Assembly (NCBI RefSeq): GCF_018343775.1
Contig: NZ_CP074349.1
Coordinates: 4,888,001 to 4,952,000, forward strand
Reading direction: 5' to 3'
DNA: 64,000 bases
From: Pseudomonas cichorii
GTDB taxonomy: Bacteria; Pseudomonadota; Gammaproteobacteria; Pseudomonadales; Pseudomonadaceae
Below are positions 17,485-26,572 of the stretch, piece by piece. The notes below the pieces were generated by a model. The model was not told the DNA's origin, made no database searches, and was given only the letters and a program-made list of their open reading frames with translations. The position numbers were made by a program, and so were the translations under genes. Positions within the stretch are counted from its first letter, which is position 1, and each line of letters starts with the position of its first letter.

Positions 17485-20400
17485 TTATTCCGGAAGCACA
17501 AGGATCAGTGCGTTGGCGCGGCTTTTCTTATTGACTTCTAGCAGTGTGAGGCTTGAGCCATCTACTGCCATATCGCCCTCCTGACTTAGCTCTATCTGAT
17601 AAAGGTAGCTTTGAGCTTTCTGCCCTGAAGCACTCACCGAGTTCGGATACCAGATTTGCAACTCAATGTAGGTAGCACCTTCCTTGAGCGGAACCCAGGT
17701 TTGCCAGACGACATCCTCGCCCGCAGGAAAAATCGGGAAATACAGATCCGATGGTGAATAGGGAGGCCGTTCATTACCGATCTTTCCAAACTCCTTGAGA
17801 GGAGTGAACTTGCCACGCTCTTCAAACTTGTCTGCAATGGGCGTATCCGTTTGCTCCGTTGGCAGAAAACCGAAAGGTCGCGTACTGCTGATAACATTAA
17901 GCTGAACCAGTTGCCCGCGTAATGCCTCAGGCAAACGCATTTGTATCCAGGCACCGTTTTGTACTGGCACATCTACATACCCAGCTACACCCATGTATTT
18001 TTGCCTATACTCAACCGTGCTTTTAATAAGGATTTGCGGACTCAGCTGGATTTCCAGCAAAGAACGCTTTTCTTCAACTTCTCCTTCCGGGGTATCCGTA
18101 TGTCGATGTTCAGACGAACGCGACCAGCAGCACCTCCTCAACCACCAACCGACACTGTCCTGCTTGAAATAGTTCAGGACCATAGTGGCAATTAAATAAA
18201 CGACACCTGCTATTAGAAGACCGATGGTAAACCACGTACCCATTACAAAAATCGCGATTCTGCTGGATAGTGTTAATCCCGTAACCAATTGAGCCAGACC
18301 ACCAACACCCATCACAAAAACAGCGATACCTTTTACAAGTAATGCGGCTCTTTCCTCCTCGGTTTTGGCATTCTGATAATCGCCTCGAATATCCCAAAGC
18401 TCCAACACCGCCGCCGCCACCGCAAACGCTCCCAAAGCCACCACCGTGCTCCTGAACCCGCGAATCGCATCCCCCCAAGCGTTGTTTCCCTGCGCTTTCC
18501 AGTAGGCGGAAGAGCGATCCAGGATGCCTATGCTTTTGCCGTCGATCAGCACCGGCGTCGCATTCTTGATCACCGCCCACGGCGCTTCGACAAACACCGC
18601 CATCAACAAATTGAAGCTGTAACCCAGGCTGTAACCGACCTTGACGATATCCTTGCCGCTGAAGTCGCCATCGCGGGTCAGGTCCCCATAGAGGAATGCA
18701 GTGTTGATGAAGTTGAGCAGGATGACGCCCCAGGTGATCCCGGCACCCAGGCCACCCAAGCGTTCGCTCCAGGCCTTGGCGCGGGTGTGCCAGTCCTTGG
18801 CGACGTCCAGGCCGGATTTGAAGAAGGCGCGTATTTCCTCTTGCAGCAACTGGGCGTACTGGTTGTTCTGGAAGTCCAGCAACCCCGGGATTTTCAGTTC
18901 GTGCAGGCGCAGGGCATCCAGTTGTGATTGCAGCTGGCGCGCCAGGTGTCGGCGTTCCCGAGGATCGAGGGGATAGAGCCAGTTAAAGCGGGTGTCGTCG
19001 ATCTGTTTGGTGAGCAGCCACCATTCGCGCTTCCACTGTTTCAGCCGGGAGGCGAGTTGTTCGTTGATGCGGATCATTTCCGGCGTATTGGCCAGAATCT
19101 GGCCGATCATGAAGTTGCGGATCAAGGCGACGAGGTTCTGGCTTTTGCCTAGCGCCAGACGGCTGTCCACCGGCACCCAGGCCAGCAGCATGTTTTCGGC
19201 AATCGTTTTGCCTGCTCCACTCGCCAGTTCGCGCAGGGCCTTGAAGGTGTTCTGCACCGGCTGTTTCAGCGTTTTCATCCAGGCCGCGTCGGCGAAACCC
19301 TGATGGTTGAGCACGGCGTTGAGTTCGCCCGCGCGGGTGGCGAGGTTGGTAAAGTCGCCAATGCCGCCAAGCAGGGCGTTGGCTTCCTGATCCAGGGCGT
19401 CCTTGAGGCCGGGAGAAAAGCCATAGCGCAGGGTCCCGAACAGGCTCCCGCCCCTGGCTTCCTGATCCGCCAGCCAGGCACTGGCCTGTTGGTCCTGGCC
19501 ATAGACCATCAGTAAATCGGTCATGACGGTTTGCAGGTACAGCAGGGTTTTCGGGTTGGCGGTGTCGATGAACAGCTTGAGCGGGTCGTTGCCCAGGTAC
19601 TCGGCCCATGTCTGGAAATCGGCCTGGGTGTCGCGGACCTGTTGCAGCAGGGCTTCGCTGAGGGGCAAATGATGGTGCAGATGGGCACGCGCGCCCTTGA
19701 GGTCGACTTCGCGACGCCATTTCTCGCGATCCTTCCAGGCCTGCCGGTCGTCCTCGGACGGGTAGCGCCCATAACGTGAACGCAGCGCATCGCGCATGTC
19801 CGCGCTCTTGTACATGTCCATCGTGCCCAGAGAGCCGCCCGGCGAGTTGCCGTGCATGGTCAGCATCTCCTCCAGGTCCATCTGATCGAAATACTCCTCC
19901 ATCTCGTTCAGGTAGTGCTGGGTCCTGGCGCTGTCGCCACGTACCGAAGCGGGCAGTTTTTGCACATCGCCATTGGCCCCGCAAAGTGCAGTGACGGTCT
20001 GGGCAATCTGCAACGTGTGTTCGTGTTCGTGCTGCCAGGTTTGAAACGCGGCCTGATCACCCGCCAGTTGCATGCCCAGGTCATTGAACACACCCAGCGG
20101 GTCGTCCAGTGCAACCAGCAGCGAGTTGCATCTGTCCGGGACGTTGCCCAGCCAGTACACATCGGCCCCGAGCGGGTTAAAGACTGATTGCTCCGCTTGA
20201 TCGGGCTGCGACTCGGGCCCGGCAGTCGGAATGGACGAGTCAGCGAAGCGCTTGTCTTCAACCACGTAATTCTTGTCGATGTCGGCGACGGCCGTGGCAA
20301 GCGCCATCAGCGGCAGCGCGCCCGGCTCGTTCCGGGTGGCGCAGAAGTTGGACAGGTCCAGAGGCTTCATCCACAGGGCACGGCTGTCGGCGTGTGAGCG

Positions 20401-20871
20401 CATGTGTTCACAGATACGCCAGGTCCATTGCACCGGGGAAAAAGCCAGGTGCAGACGGTTCTTGCGGGGGTAAAGCAGGTAAGGGTGGCCCTCTCCATCG
20501 CCGCGGCGAACGTCCTGCCCCAGATGGGCCTGCGTCCAGACGATGCGCGTCAGGCAGGCATCGGACGCCGAAATGCTGTACTCATGAAAAGTCCCCGCCG
20601 TTTCGTCGACCACATAGACATACCCGTCGTAGAGCTGGCGCAGGGTGTAGCTGCGGGTCTTGAGGCGTGGCAGTGGGCTCCACTGGCCCCGGGCGGGCAA
20701 GGGCTTGAGTTGTGTGGGTTCGACATCGTAGCGCGAACGGTCCAGGGCATAGCGCACCGGGACAATGGCGATGTCCGCCGTCTTGTACAGACAGGCACAG
20801 GTGGCAGAAGACGGAGACTTGTCGAAGCGTGCTGCACGCCGCTCTTGCAGGGTGCCGTACTTTTTAGTCAT
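17485..20871 (-). CDS. T6SS effector, VasX N-terminal region / BTH_I2691 family
   Basis: 1128-residue antibacterial toxin candidate. Residues about 20-200 match the VasX-type N-terminal region (PVRYALDRSRYDVEP, LRQLYDGYVYVVDE). A long helical region follows. Several strong membrane segments lie between about 705 and 900 (ITWGVILLNFINTAFLYG, STVVALGAFAVAAAVLEL, IAVFVMGVGGLAQLVTGL, TWFTIGLLIAGVVYLIATM), and a soluble C-terminal domain of about 200 residues closes it. VasX of V. cholerae permeabilises membranes, and a similar action is likely. No vgrG is adjacent. There is no Shine-Dalgarno before the ATG; a 30-codon frame overlaps the start. The gene's 3' part and the immunity genes look AT-richer than its 5' part. 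Confidence 0.85.
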   Translation of the reverse strand: MTKKYGTLQERRAARFDKSPSSATCACLYKTADIAIVPVRYALDRSRYDVEPTQLKPLPARGQWSPLPRLKTRSYTLRQLYDGYVYVVDETAGTFHEYSISASDACLTRIVWTQAHLGQDVRRGDGEGHPYLLYPRKNRLHLAFSPVQWTWRICEHMRSHADSRALWMKPLDLSNFCATRNEPGALPLMALATAVADIDKNYVVEDKRFADSSIPTAGPESQPDQAEQSVFNPLGADVYWLGNVPDRCNSLLVALDDPLGVFNDLGMQLAGDQAAFQTWQHEHEHTLQIAQTVTALCGANGDVQKLPASVRGDSARTQHYLNEMEEYFDQMDLEEMLTMHGNSPGGSLGTMDMYKSADMRDALRSRYGRYPSEDDRQAWKDREKWRREVDLKGARAHLHHHLPLSEALLQQVRDTQADFQTWAEYLGNDPLKLFIDTANPKTLLYLQTVMTDLLMVYGQDQQASAWLADQEARGGSLFGTLRYGFSPGLKDALDQEANALLGGIGDFTNLATRAGELNAVLNHQGFADAAWMKTLKQPVQNTFKALRELASGAGKTIAENMLLAWVPVDSRLALGKSQNLVALIRNFMIGQILANTPEMIRINEQLASRLKQWKREWWLLTKQIDDTRFNWLYPLDPRERRHLARQLQSQLDALRLHELKIPGLLDFQNNQYAQLLQEEIRAFFKSGLDVAKDWHTRAKAWSERLGGLGAGITWGVILLNFINTAFLYGDLTRDGDFSGKDIVKVGYSLGYSFNLLMAVFVEAPWAVIKNATPVLIDGKSIGILDRSSAYWKAQGNNAWGDAIRGFRSTVVALGAFAVAAAVLELWDIRGDYQNAKTEEERAALLVKGIAVFVMGVGGLAQLVTGLTLSSRIAIFVMGTWFTIGLLIAGVVYLIATMVLNYFKQDSVGWWLRRCCWSRSSEHRHTDTPEGEVEEKRSLLEIQLSPQILIKSTVEYRQKYMGVAGYVDVPVQNGAWIQMRLPEALRGQLVQLNVISSTRPFGFLPTEQTDTPIADKFEERGKFTPLKEFGKIGNERPPYSPSDLYFPIFPAGEDVVWQTWVPLKEGATYIELQIWYPNSVSASGQKAQSYLYQIELSQEGDMAVDGSSLTLLEVNKKSRANALILVLPE

Positions 20872-20956
20872 GGGACGCGCCGTTGGGTGCGTCTTCAGCG
20901 GGTACTTGGAGGTGAAGCGTGATGAGGCGGTTGACCTGATAAACGAGCATGAACAT
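20864..20956 (-). CDS. Possible 30-codon leader ORF coupled to the effector
   Basis: The frame begins ATG-TTC-ATG-CTC, with an AGGGA 7-8 bases upstream, and encodes MFMLVYQVNRLITLHLQVPA plus ten more residues. Its TAA lies inside the effector's first codons (ATGACTAAA), an 8-base overlap. The effector start itself has no purine-rich ribosome site, so re-initiation from this frame could drive it. It could also be the tail of a lost upstream gene. No family recognised. Confidence 0.35.
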   Translation of the reverse strand: MFMLVYQVNRLITLHLQVPAEDAPNGASHD

Positions 20957-21111
20957 CCCTTGTTCCCTGAGGGTTGCCGAGCGGCATCGCCCGGACGTGG
21001 GAACGGTCAGTATCAAGAGTCATGCCTGTTAATTTTTCTACATATAAATCAACAGCTTGAATTTAAATCTCATAAAAACAGGTTGTTTTTCATACCAAAA
21101 CCCCGAAAAAG

Positions 21112-21233
21112 TGCGCAAGCCTGTGCGCACCTGCGCAACATCGTGCGCAGACGGTCGAGAAGCCCTGTTCATAAGGGTTGTCGAGGGTTTCAGGGGTGTT
21201 TTATCAAGGATGGGGTGCGCAGGTATTTGCGCA
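21112..21233. repeat. Three TGCGCA-N6-TGCGCA modules
   Basis: TGCGCA occurs at 21112, 21124, 21132, 21144, 21216 and 21228. These form three pairs with the same 6-base spacing (spacers AGCCTG, ACATCG, GGTATT). They lie in the 349-bp gap between the effector leader and mscS, 240-360 bp upstream of the effector. The gap also holds an AT-rich stretch (21030-21100) that may contain a promoter; no gene was recognised in it. Confidence 0.7.
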
Positions 21234-21255
21234 TCAAGGCCTAATGCCTTCGCTC

Positions 21256-21294
21256 ATCAAAAAGCCCGGTGCCTGGAGCACCGGGCTTTTTGAT
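21256..21294. terminator. Strong bidirectional terminator between the island and mscS
   Basis: A perfect 17-bp inverted repeat (ATCAAAAAGCCCGGTGC / GCACCGGGCTTTTTGAT) with loop CTGGA has T-runs on both sides. It lies 12 bp past the mscS stop. The GCCCGGTGC stem is the same as in the terminator at 14909-14931 on the other edge of the island. Confidence 0.9.
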
Positions 21295-21305
21295 CGAGCT
21301 GACGC

Positions 21306-22136
21306 TTACTCCTGAACCACACGCACCATACGTTGTGGCGAAGGGATATCGATACCAGCAGCTTTCAGGCGATCACGGGCCTCGATATTGAAGAGCGAAC
21401 TCACATCGCCCATATCGCCGGTCTTGGTCCATACCCTCAACGACAGGGTAATCGCGTTTTCGCCCAGCGCCGCGACGACAGCCTGCGGTGCCGGATCCTG
21501 AAGGACACGCGGGTCCTGAGCCATCTCCAGCAGAACCTCGAGCGCTTTACGCAGGTCGGCATCGGGGCTCACACCGATATCGAACACAATCTTGCGGGTC
21601 GGCTGACGGTTGGTATTGGTGATGATGCCGTTGGACAGATTGCCGTTGGGCATGATCACCGTGCGGTTGTCGCCAGTGCGCAGCACGGTATGGAAAATCT
21701 GGATACTGTCGACAGTACCCGCCACACCCTGAGCTTCGATCCAGTCACCGATACGGAACGGGCGAAACAGCAGAATCAACACGCCACCCGCGAAATTCGC
21801 CAGACTGCCCTGCAAGGCCAGACCAATGGCCAGACCCGCTGCACCGATGGCTGCGACGAACGATGTGGTTTCCACACCTATCATCGACGCAACGCTCACC
21901 ACCAGCAGAATCTTGAGGATGATGTTCGCCAGGCTGCTGACAAAACCCTGCAATGCCAGGTCGGCATTACGCAGTGCCAGCAATGCACCCAGCTTGCCGG
22001 TCAATCGGTTGATCAACCACCAGCCAATACACAGTGTTACCAGCGCAAGCAGCACACGGCTGCCGTATTGCATGATCATCGGAATCCAGCTTTGTGAAAC
22101 CTTCCACAGCTGATCGACTTCTGCGCTCAAATCCAT
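21306..22136 (-). CDS. mscS: MscS-type small-conductance mechanosensitive channel
   Basis: 276-residue inner-membrane channel that opens on membrane tension to release solutes after osmotic downshock. TM1 (about 20-42), TM2 (about 60-80) and the pore-lining TM3 with the Gly/Ala pattern AAIGAAGLAIGLALQGSLANFAGG are present, followed by the cytoplasmic beta domain (FRIGDWIEAQGVAGTVDSI, VIMPNGNL). Length is close to E. coli MscS. I chose the ATG before DLSAEV, preceded by GGAGAAA. It is transcribed alone towards the T6SS island. Confidence 0.95.
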   Translation of the reverse strand: MDLSAEVDQLWKVSQSWIPMIMQYGSRVLLALVTLCIGWWLINRLTGKLGALLALRNADLALQGFVSSLANIILKILLVVSVASMIGVETTSFVAAIGAAGLAIGLALQGSLANFAGGVLILLFRPFRIGDWIEAQGVAGTVDSIQIFHTVLRTGDNRTVIMPNGNLSNGIITNTNRQPTRKIVFDIGVSPDADLRKALEVLLEMAQDPRVLQDPAPQAVVAALGENAITLSLRVWTKTGDMGDVSSLFNIEARDRLKAAGIDIPSPQRMVRVVQE

Positions 22137-22223
22137 CTTGTTTCTCCTGCCTGTCACTAACCAATCTTGAAAGGACTGCCGGAAACAATCATTTCAGCGT
22201 CTACTACAGGGGTGTTCGGACAT

Positions 22224-22248
22224 GTCCGGGAATAAAGGGTTCCCGGAC
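22224..22248 (-). terminator. Hairpin downstream of yajQ
   Basis: A perfect 9-bp stem (GTCCGGGAA / TTCCCGGAC) with a 7-base loop lies 12 bp past the yajQ stop. No T-tract follows, so it may be an RNA-stabilising hairpin and not an intrinsic terminator. Confidence 0.45.
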
Positions 22249-22260
22249 AACCAGAATCAC

Positions 22261-22740
22261 CTAGTCACGGAAGTTGTTGAATTGCAGCGGCATCCCCGAG
22301 TCGTAGGTACGCAGTAAAGCAATGGCTTCTTGCAGGTCATCGCGCTTTTTACCCGTGACGCGCACTTGTTCACCCTGAATGGCGGCCTGCACTTTCAGTT
22401 TAGCGTCCTTGATATGGGCGACAATTTTCTTGGCCAGCTCCTTGTCGATACCTTCCCTGAGTACCGCTTCCTGCTTCATCACCTTGCCCGAAGCATACGC
22501 CTCCTTGACCTCAAGGCATTTCACGTCGATCTTGCGCTTGACCAGGGCAAGCTTGAGGATTTCGATCATCGCTTCAAGCTGGAACTCTGCCTCGGCGGTG
22601 AGCGTGACGGTCAGCTCCTTGAACTCGAAAGTGCCTTTGCCTTTGAGGTCATAGCGACGGTCCAGCTCTTTGATGGCGTTATCGACGGCATTAGTGACTT
22701 CGTGTTTATCCAATTCGGACACTACGTCGAACGATGGCAT
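22261..22740 (-). CDS. yajQ: YajQ family nucleotide-binding protein
   Basis: 159-residue cytoplasmic protein with the full UPF0234/YajQ sequence from [20 protein letters not shown] to [17 protein letters not shown]. The family folds as two ferredoxin-like domains. Some members bind cyclic di-GMP and act with LysR-type regulators (shown in Xanthomonas), and P. syringae YajQ was reported to aid phage Phi6 transcription. Length is standard. It is divergent from panE. Confidence 0.95.
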   Translation of the reverse strand: MPSFDVVSELDKHEVTNAVDNAIKELDRRYDLKGKGTFEFKELTVTLTAEAEFQLEAMIEILKLALVKRKIDVKCLEVKEAYASGKVMKQEAVLREGIDKELAKKIVAHIKDAKLKVQAAIQGEQVRVTGKKRDDLQEAIALLRTYDSGMPLQFNNFRD

Positions 22741-22794
22741 GTAATTTCTCCAGATAAACGGCGCGCCCGAAAAAAGCGAACGCGCGTGACTTGA

Positions 22795-23832
<1,038 letters not shown>

Positions 23833-23876
23833 CGCACGCTACCCTGCTGGTTCATCCTTCGCGTGTGATTCGCCCC

Positions 23877-25916
23877 ATGCCATTGCGCCAGCGCCTAGAA
23901 AACCTGCCTGTGGGCCAGAAACTGCTGGCAGCCCTGCTGGTCCTGCTGACCACAGTGCTGCTGGTCGCCAACCTGACCTTTATCAGCGCCGCTTACTACA
24001 TCTCTCAGGAAGCCATGGCACCGCAGGCCCTGCAGACCATCGGACGCCTGATCAGCAGCCCCAATCTCAACGAACAGGCCTTGAACTCACCGATCAATGC
24101 CAACGCCTTGCTCAAGGAACTCAAGAGCTACGGGCCATTGCGTGCCGCAGCGCTCTACGACAACGACGGCAATCGTCTGGCGCAGATGCAACAGGGCGAA
24201 GGGCTTCACCTTCCCGCCCATTACGGCGATATCGAAGGCTGGCGTCTGACCGAGTTTCGCAATACGCAAATCATCACAGTGCCCAAAGGTGATCAGGCTC
24301 CGGGGCATTTGCTGCTGGTCGCCAGCAGCGAACTGCCGACGGCGTTCTATACCGGCACGCTGACTGCAAGCCTGGGTATTCTGATATTCAGCGTTCTGCT
24401 GTGGCTGGTCGTGGCCAGACAGATCCGGCGCCTGATTACCGAGCCCATCTATCAGCTCGAAGAGCTGTCGCGCCAGGTCACCCGCGAAGAAAACTATGCC
24501 CTGCGCGCTGGCCCCGGCAACGAAGACGAAATCGGTAATCTGGCCGAAGCCTTCAACACCATGTTGTCGCGCATCGAGGCACGTGAGCAGCAACTCAAAC
24601 GGGCACGTGACGACTCGCAGGAAGCCTACGCCCAGGCTCAGGGCCTTGCCGAAGAAACCCGTCACACCAACCGCAAGCTGGAACTGGAAGTGAAAGTTCG
24701 CAGCAAGATCGAGAAAAAACTCACCGGCTTTCAGAACTACCTCAACAGCATTATCGACTCGATGCCTTCGGCGATGATCGCTCTGGACGAGCAGCTGTAT
24801 GTCACCCAATGGAATCAGGAAGCGACCGCCCTTTCCGGCACGACACTGGACGAAGCCCTCAACCAGCCGATTTTCATTGCCTTCGAGCCCATGAGAGCGT
24901 TTCTGCCCGAGATCAAGCAGACGGTTGAGCAACACAGCGTCACCAAGATCGAACGTGTGACGTGGATCAAGAACGACGAACCTCGCAGCTATGCGCTGAC
25001 CTTCTACCCGCTGACAGGCGATGCAGGCCGTGGCGTGGTGATACGTATCGATGACATCACCCAGCGCATTTCCCTGGAAGAAATGATGGTGCAGTCGGAA
25101 AAGATGCTCTCCGTTGGCGGACTGGCAGCCGGCATGGCCCACGAGATCAATAACCCGCTGGGCGCGATCCTGCATAACGTGCAGAACATCCGCCGTCGCC
25201 TCTCGCCGGAACTGCCGAAGAACATTGAGCAGGCCGAGTCGGACGGCATCGATCTCAATACCGTCAATCACTACCTGACCAGCCGCGGCGTCCCGCAACT
25301 GCTGGACGGCATTCAGCAGGCAGGCGCACGGGCAGCAAAGATCGTCAGCCACATGCTCAACTTCAGCCGCCTGAGCAACCGTCAGCTGACACCTTGCGAA
25401 CTGCCTGCGCTGATCGATCAAGCGCTGGAAATCGCTGGCAACGACTTTGATCTGGCCATCGGTTTCGACTTCAAGGGCCAGCACATCATCCGGCAGTTCG
25501 ACCCGGAACTGGGGCCTGTGCCTTGTATCCCCAACGAGCTGGAACAGGTGCTGCTCAACCTGCTGAAAAACGCCGCGCAGGCCATTCACCAGCGAGCGGA
25601 AAACGAAGCAGAACCGGGGCGCATCACCTTGCGCACCCGGCTCAATCCGCCATGGGCCGAGATTCAGGTCGAAGACAACGGCATCGGCATGGCGGAGAGC
25701 GTGCGCAAGCGTACCTTCGAGCCTTTTTTCACCACCAAGGAAATCGGCCAGGGCACTGGCTTGGGTCTGTCGGTGTCGTACTTCATCATCACCAGCAACC
25801 ACAAAGGCCAGATGGAAGTGCAATCGGCCATCGGCATGGGAACCTGCTTTACCCTGCGCCTGCCGCTGGTGGGCAATCAGGTGAATGTGCAGCAACAGGT
25901 CATTTCAAAGTTGTAA
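23877..25916 (+). CDS. Membrane sensor histidine kinase with PAS domain (PA4398-like)
   Basis: 679 residues. Order: TM1 (about 19-42), a periplasmic sensor domain of about 120 residues, TM2 (about 160-182), HAMP (about 183-235), a coiled coil, a PAS domain (FQNYLNSIIDSMPSAMIALDEQLY, about 280-395), HisKA with GGLAAGMAHEINNPLGAI, and HATPase with NLLKNAAQAI, VEDNGIGM and GTGLGLS. The H-box is of the AHEINNPL type found in NtrB-like and complex kinases. No response regulator is adjacent, so it is an orphan kinase. The P. aeruginosa homologue PA4398 influences swarming and biofilm, as I recall. The ATG before PLRQRLENL was chosen; the frame extends 49 codons upstream, inside panE. Confidence 0.9.
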   Translation: MPLRQRLENLPVGQKLLAALLVLLTTVLLVANLTFISAAYYISQEAMAPQALQTIGRLISSPNLNEQALNSPINANALLKELKSYGPLRAAALYDNDGNRLAQMQQGEGLHLPAHYGDIEGWRLTEFRNTQIITVPKGDQAPGHLLLVASSELPTAFYTGTLTASLGILIFSVLLWLVVARQIRRLITEPIYQLEELSRQVTREENYALRAGPGNEDEIGNLAEAFNTMLSRIEAREQQLKRARDDSQEAYAQAQGLAEETRHTNRKLELEVKVRSKIEKKLTGFQNYLNSIIDSMPSAMIALDEQLYVTQWNQEATALSGTTLDEALNQPIFIAFEPMRAFLPEIKQTVEQHSVTKIERVTWIKNDEPRSYALTFYPLTGDAGRGVVIRIDDITQRISLEEMMVQSEKMLSVGGLAAGMAHEINNPLGAILHNVQNIRRRLSPELPKNIEQAESDGIDLNTVNHYLTSRGVPQLLDGIQQAGARAAKIVSHMLNFSRLSNRQLTPCELPALIDQALEIAGNDFDLAIGFDFKGQHIIRQFDPELGPVPCIPNELEQVLLNLLKNAAQAIHQRAENEAEPGRITLRTRLNPPWAEIQVEDNGIGMAESVRKRTFEPFFTTKEIGQGTGLGLSVSYFIITSNHKGQMEVQSAIGMGTCFTLRLPLVGNQVNVQQQVISKL

Positions 25917-25931
25917 TCAGGAGCCATACAG

Positions 25932-26516
25932 ATGGGCTTTCGTTTGTCGAAGATTTACACACGCACCGGCGATGCCGGGGAAACCGGGCTGGGCGACGGT
26001 CGTCGAGTGTCCAAGGATCATCCGCGTGTCGAGGCCATCGGTGAAGTCGATACCCTCAACAGTCAGTTGGGGCTGCTACTGGCTGGGCTGAACGAGCAAG
26101 CGCAGCACACTGCTGCGCTCAGAGAAGTGATCGAGGTGCTGGGCCCTTGCCAGCATCGTCTGTTCGATCTGGGCGGTGAACTGGCCATGCCGGCCTATCA
26201 GGCGCTGAACGCGGCTGAGGTCGAGCGACTGGAAGCCGCAATCGATGTGTGGAACGAGGAAGTCGGCCCGCTGGAAAACTTCATACTGCCTGGTGGCTCG
26301 GCACTGATCGCCCAGGCCCACGTCTGCCGCAGCCTCGCTCGCAGCGCCGAGCGACGCTGCCAGCACCTCAATGCACAGGAACCGTTGGCGGGTGTCGGGT
26401 TGGCGTATATCAATCGGCTGTCGGACTTACTGTTCGTTGCCGCCCGCATCATTGCCAAACGGCAAGGGATCTCGGAAATCCTCTGGCAACCTGCGCCCAA
26501 GCCCAATACCCCGTAG
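25932..26516 (+). CDS. PduO-type ATP:cob(I)alamin adenosyltransferase
   Basis: 194-residue enzyme that transfers the adenosyl group of ATP to cob(I)alamin to make adenosylcobalamin. The N-terminal ATP-binding TRTGDAGETGLGDGRRVSKD, the helix EAIGEVDTLNSQLG, ENFILPGGS and SLARSAERR are all diagnostic for the PduO class. It follows the sensor-kinase gene by 15 bp with AGGAG before the ATG and is probably in the same transcript. The similar-function CobA/BtuR family is unrelated in sequence. Confidence 0.92.
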   Translation: MGFRLSKIYTRTGDAGETGLGDGRRVSKDHPRVEAIGEVDTLNSQLGLLLAGLNEQAQHTAALREVIEVLGPCQHRLFDLGGELAMPAYQALNAAEVERLEAAIDVWNEEVGPLENFILPGGSALIAQAHVCRSLARSAERRCQHLNAQEPLAGVGLAYINRLSDLLFVAARIIAKRQGISEILWQPAPKPNTP

Positions 26517-26548
26517 GAGCAATCGGCCGGCGTTCCGCTTATTCGCGG

Positions 26549-26567
26549 CCCCCCATCCAACGGGGGA
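26549..26567. terminator. GC-rich hairpin between convergent genes
   Basis: CCCCC and GGGGG around ATCCAA form a short hairpin in the 56-bp gap between the adenosyltransferase and the Nudix/ThiE gene. No T-tract is obvious. The bases just before it (GTAGGAGCAATCGGCCGGCG) look like a decayed REP sequence. Confidence 0.35.
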
Positions 26568-26572
26568 GTCCG

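Noticed and set aside
20900..21010. REP-like sequence (CTGACCGTTCCCACG) upstream of the effector as a full repeat element
   Set aside because: Only one arm is recognisable on the minus strand; the palindromic partner is missing, so it was not listed as a repeat.
21057..21293. 78-codon plus-strand frame upstream of mscS
   Set aside because: No good ribosome site, it runs through the TGCGCA modules and the terminator hairpin, and the product resembles nothing recognisable.
24087..25895. About 600-codon minus-strand frame opposite the sensor kinase
   Set aside because: The kinase on the plus strand has all family motifs; the antisense frame has none.
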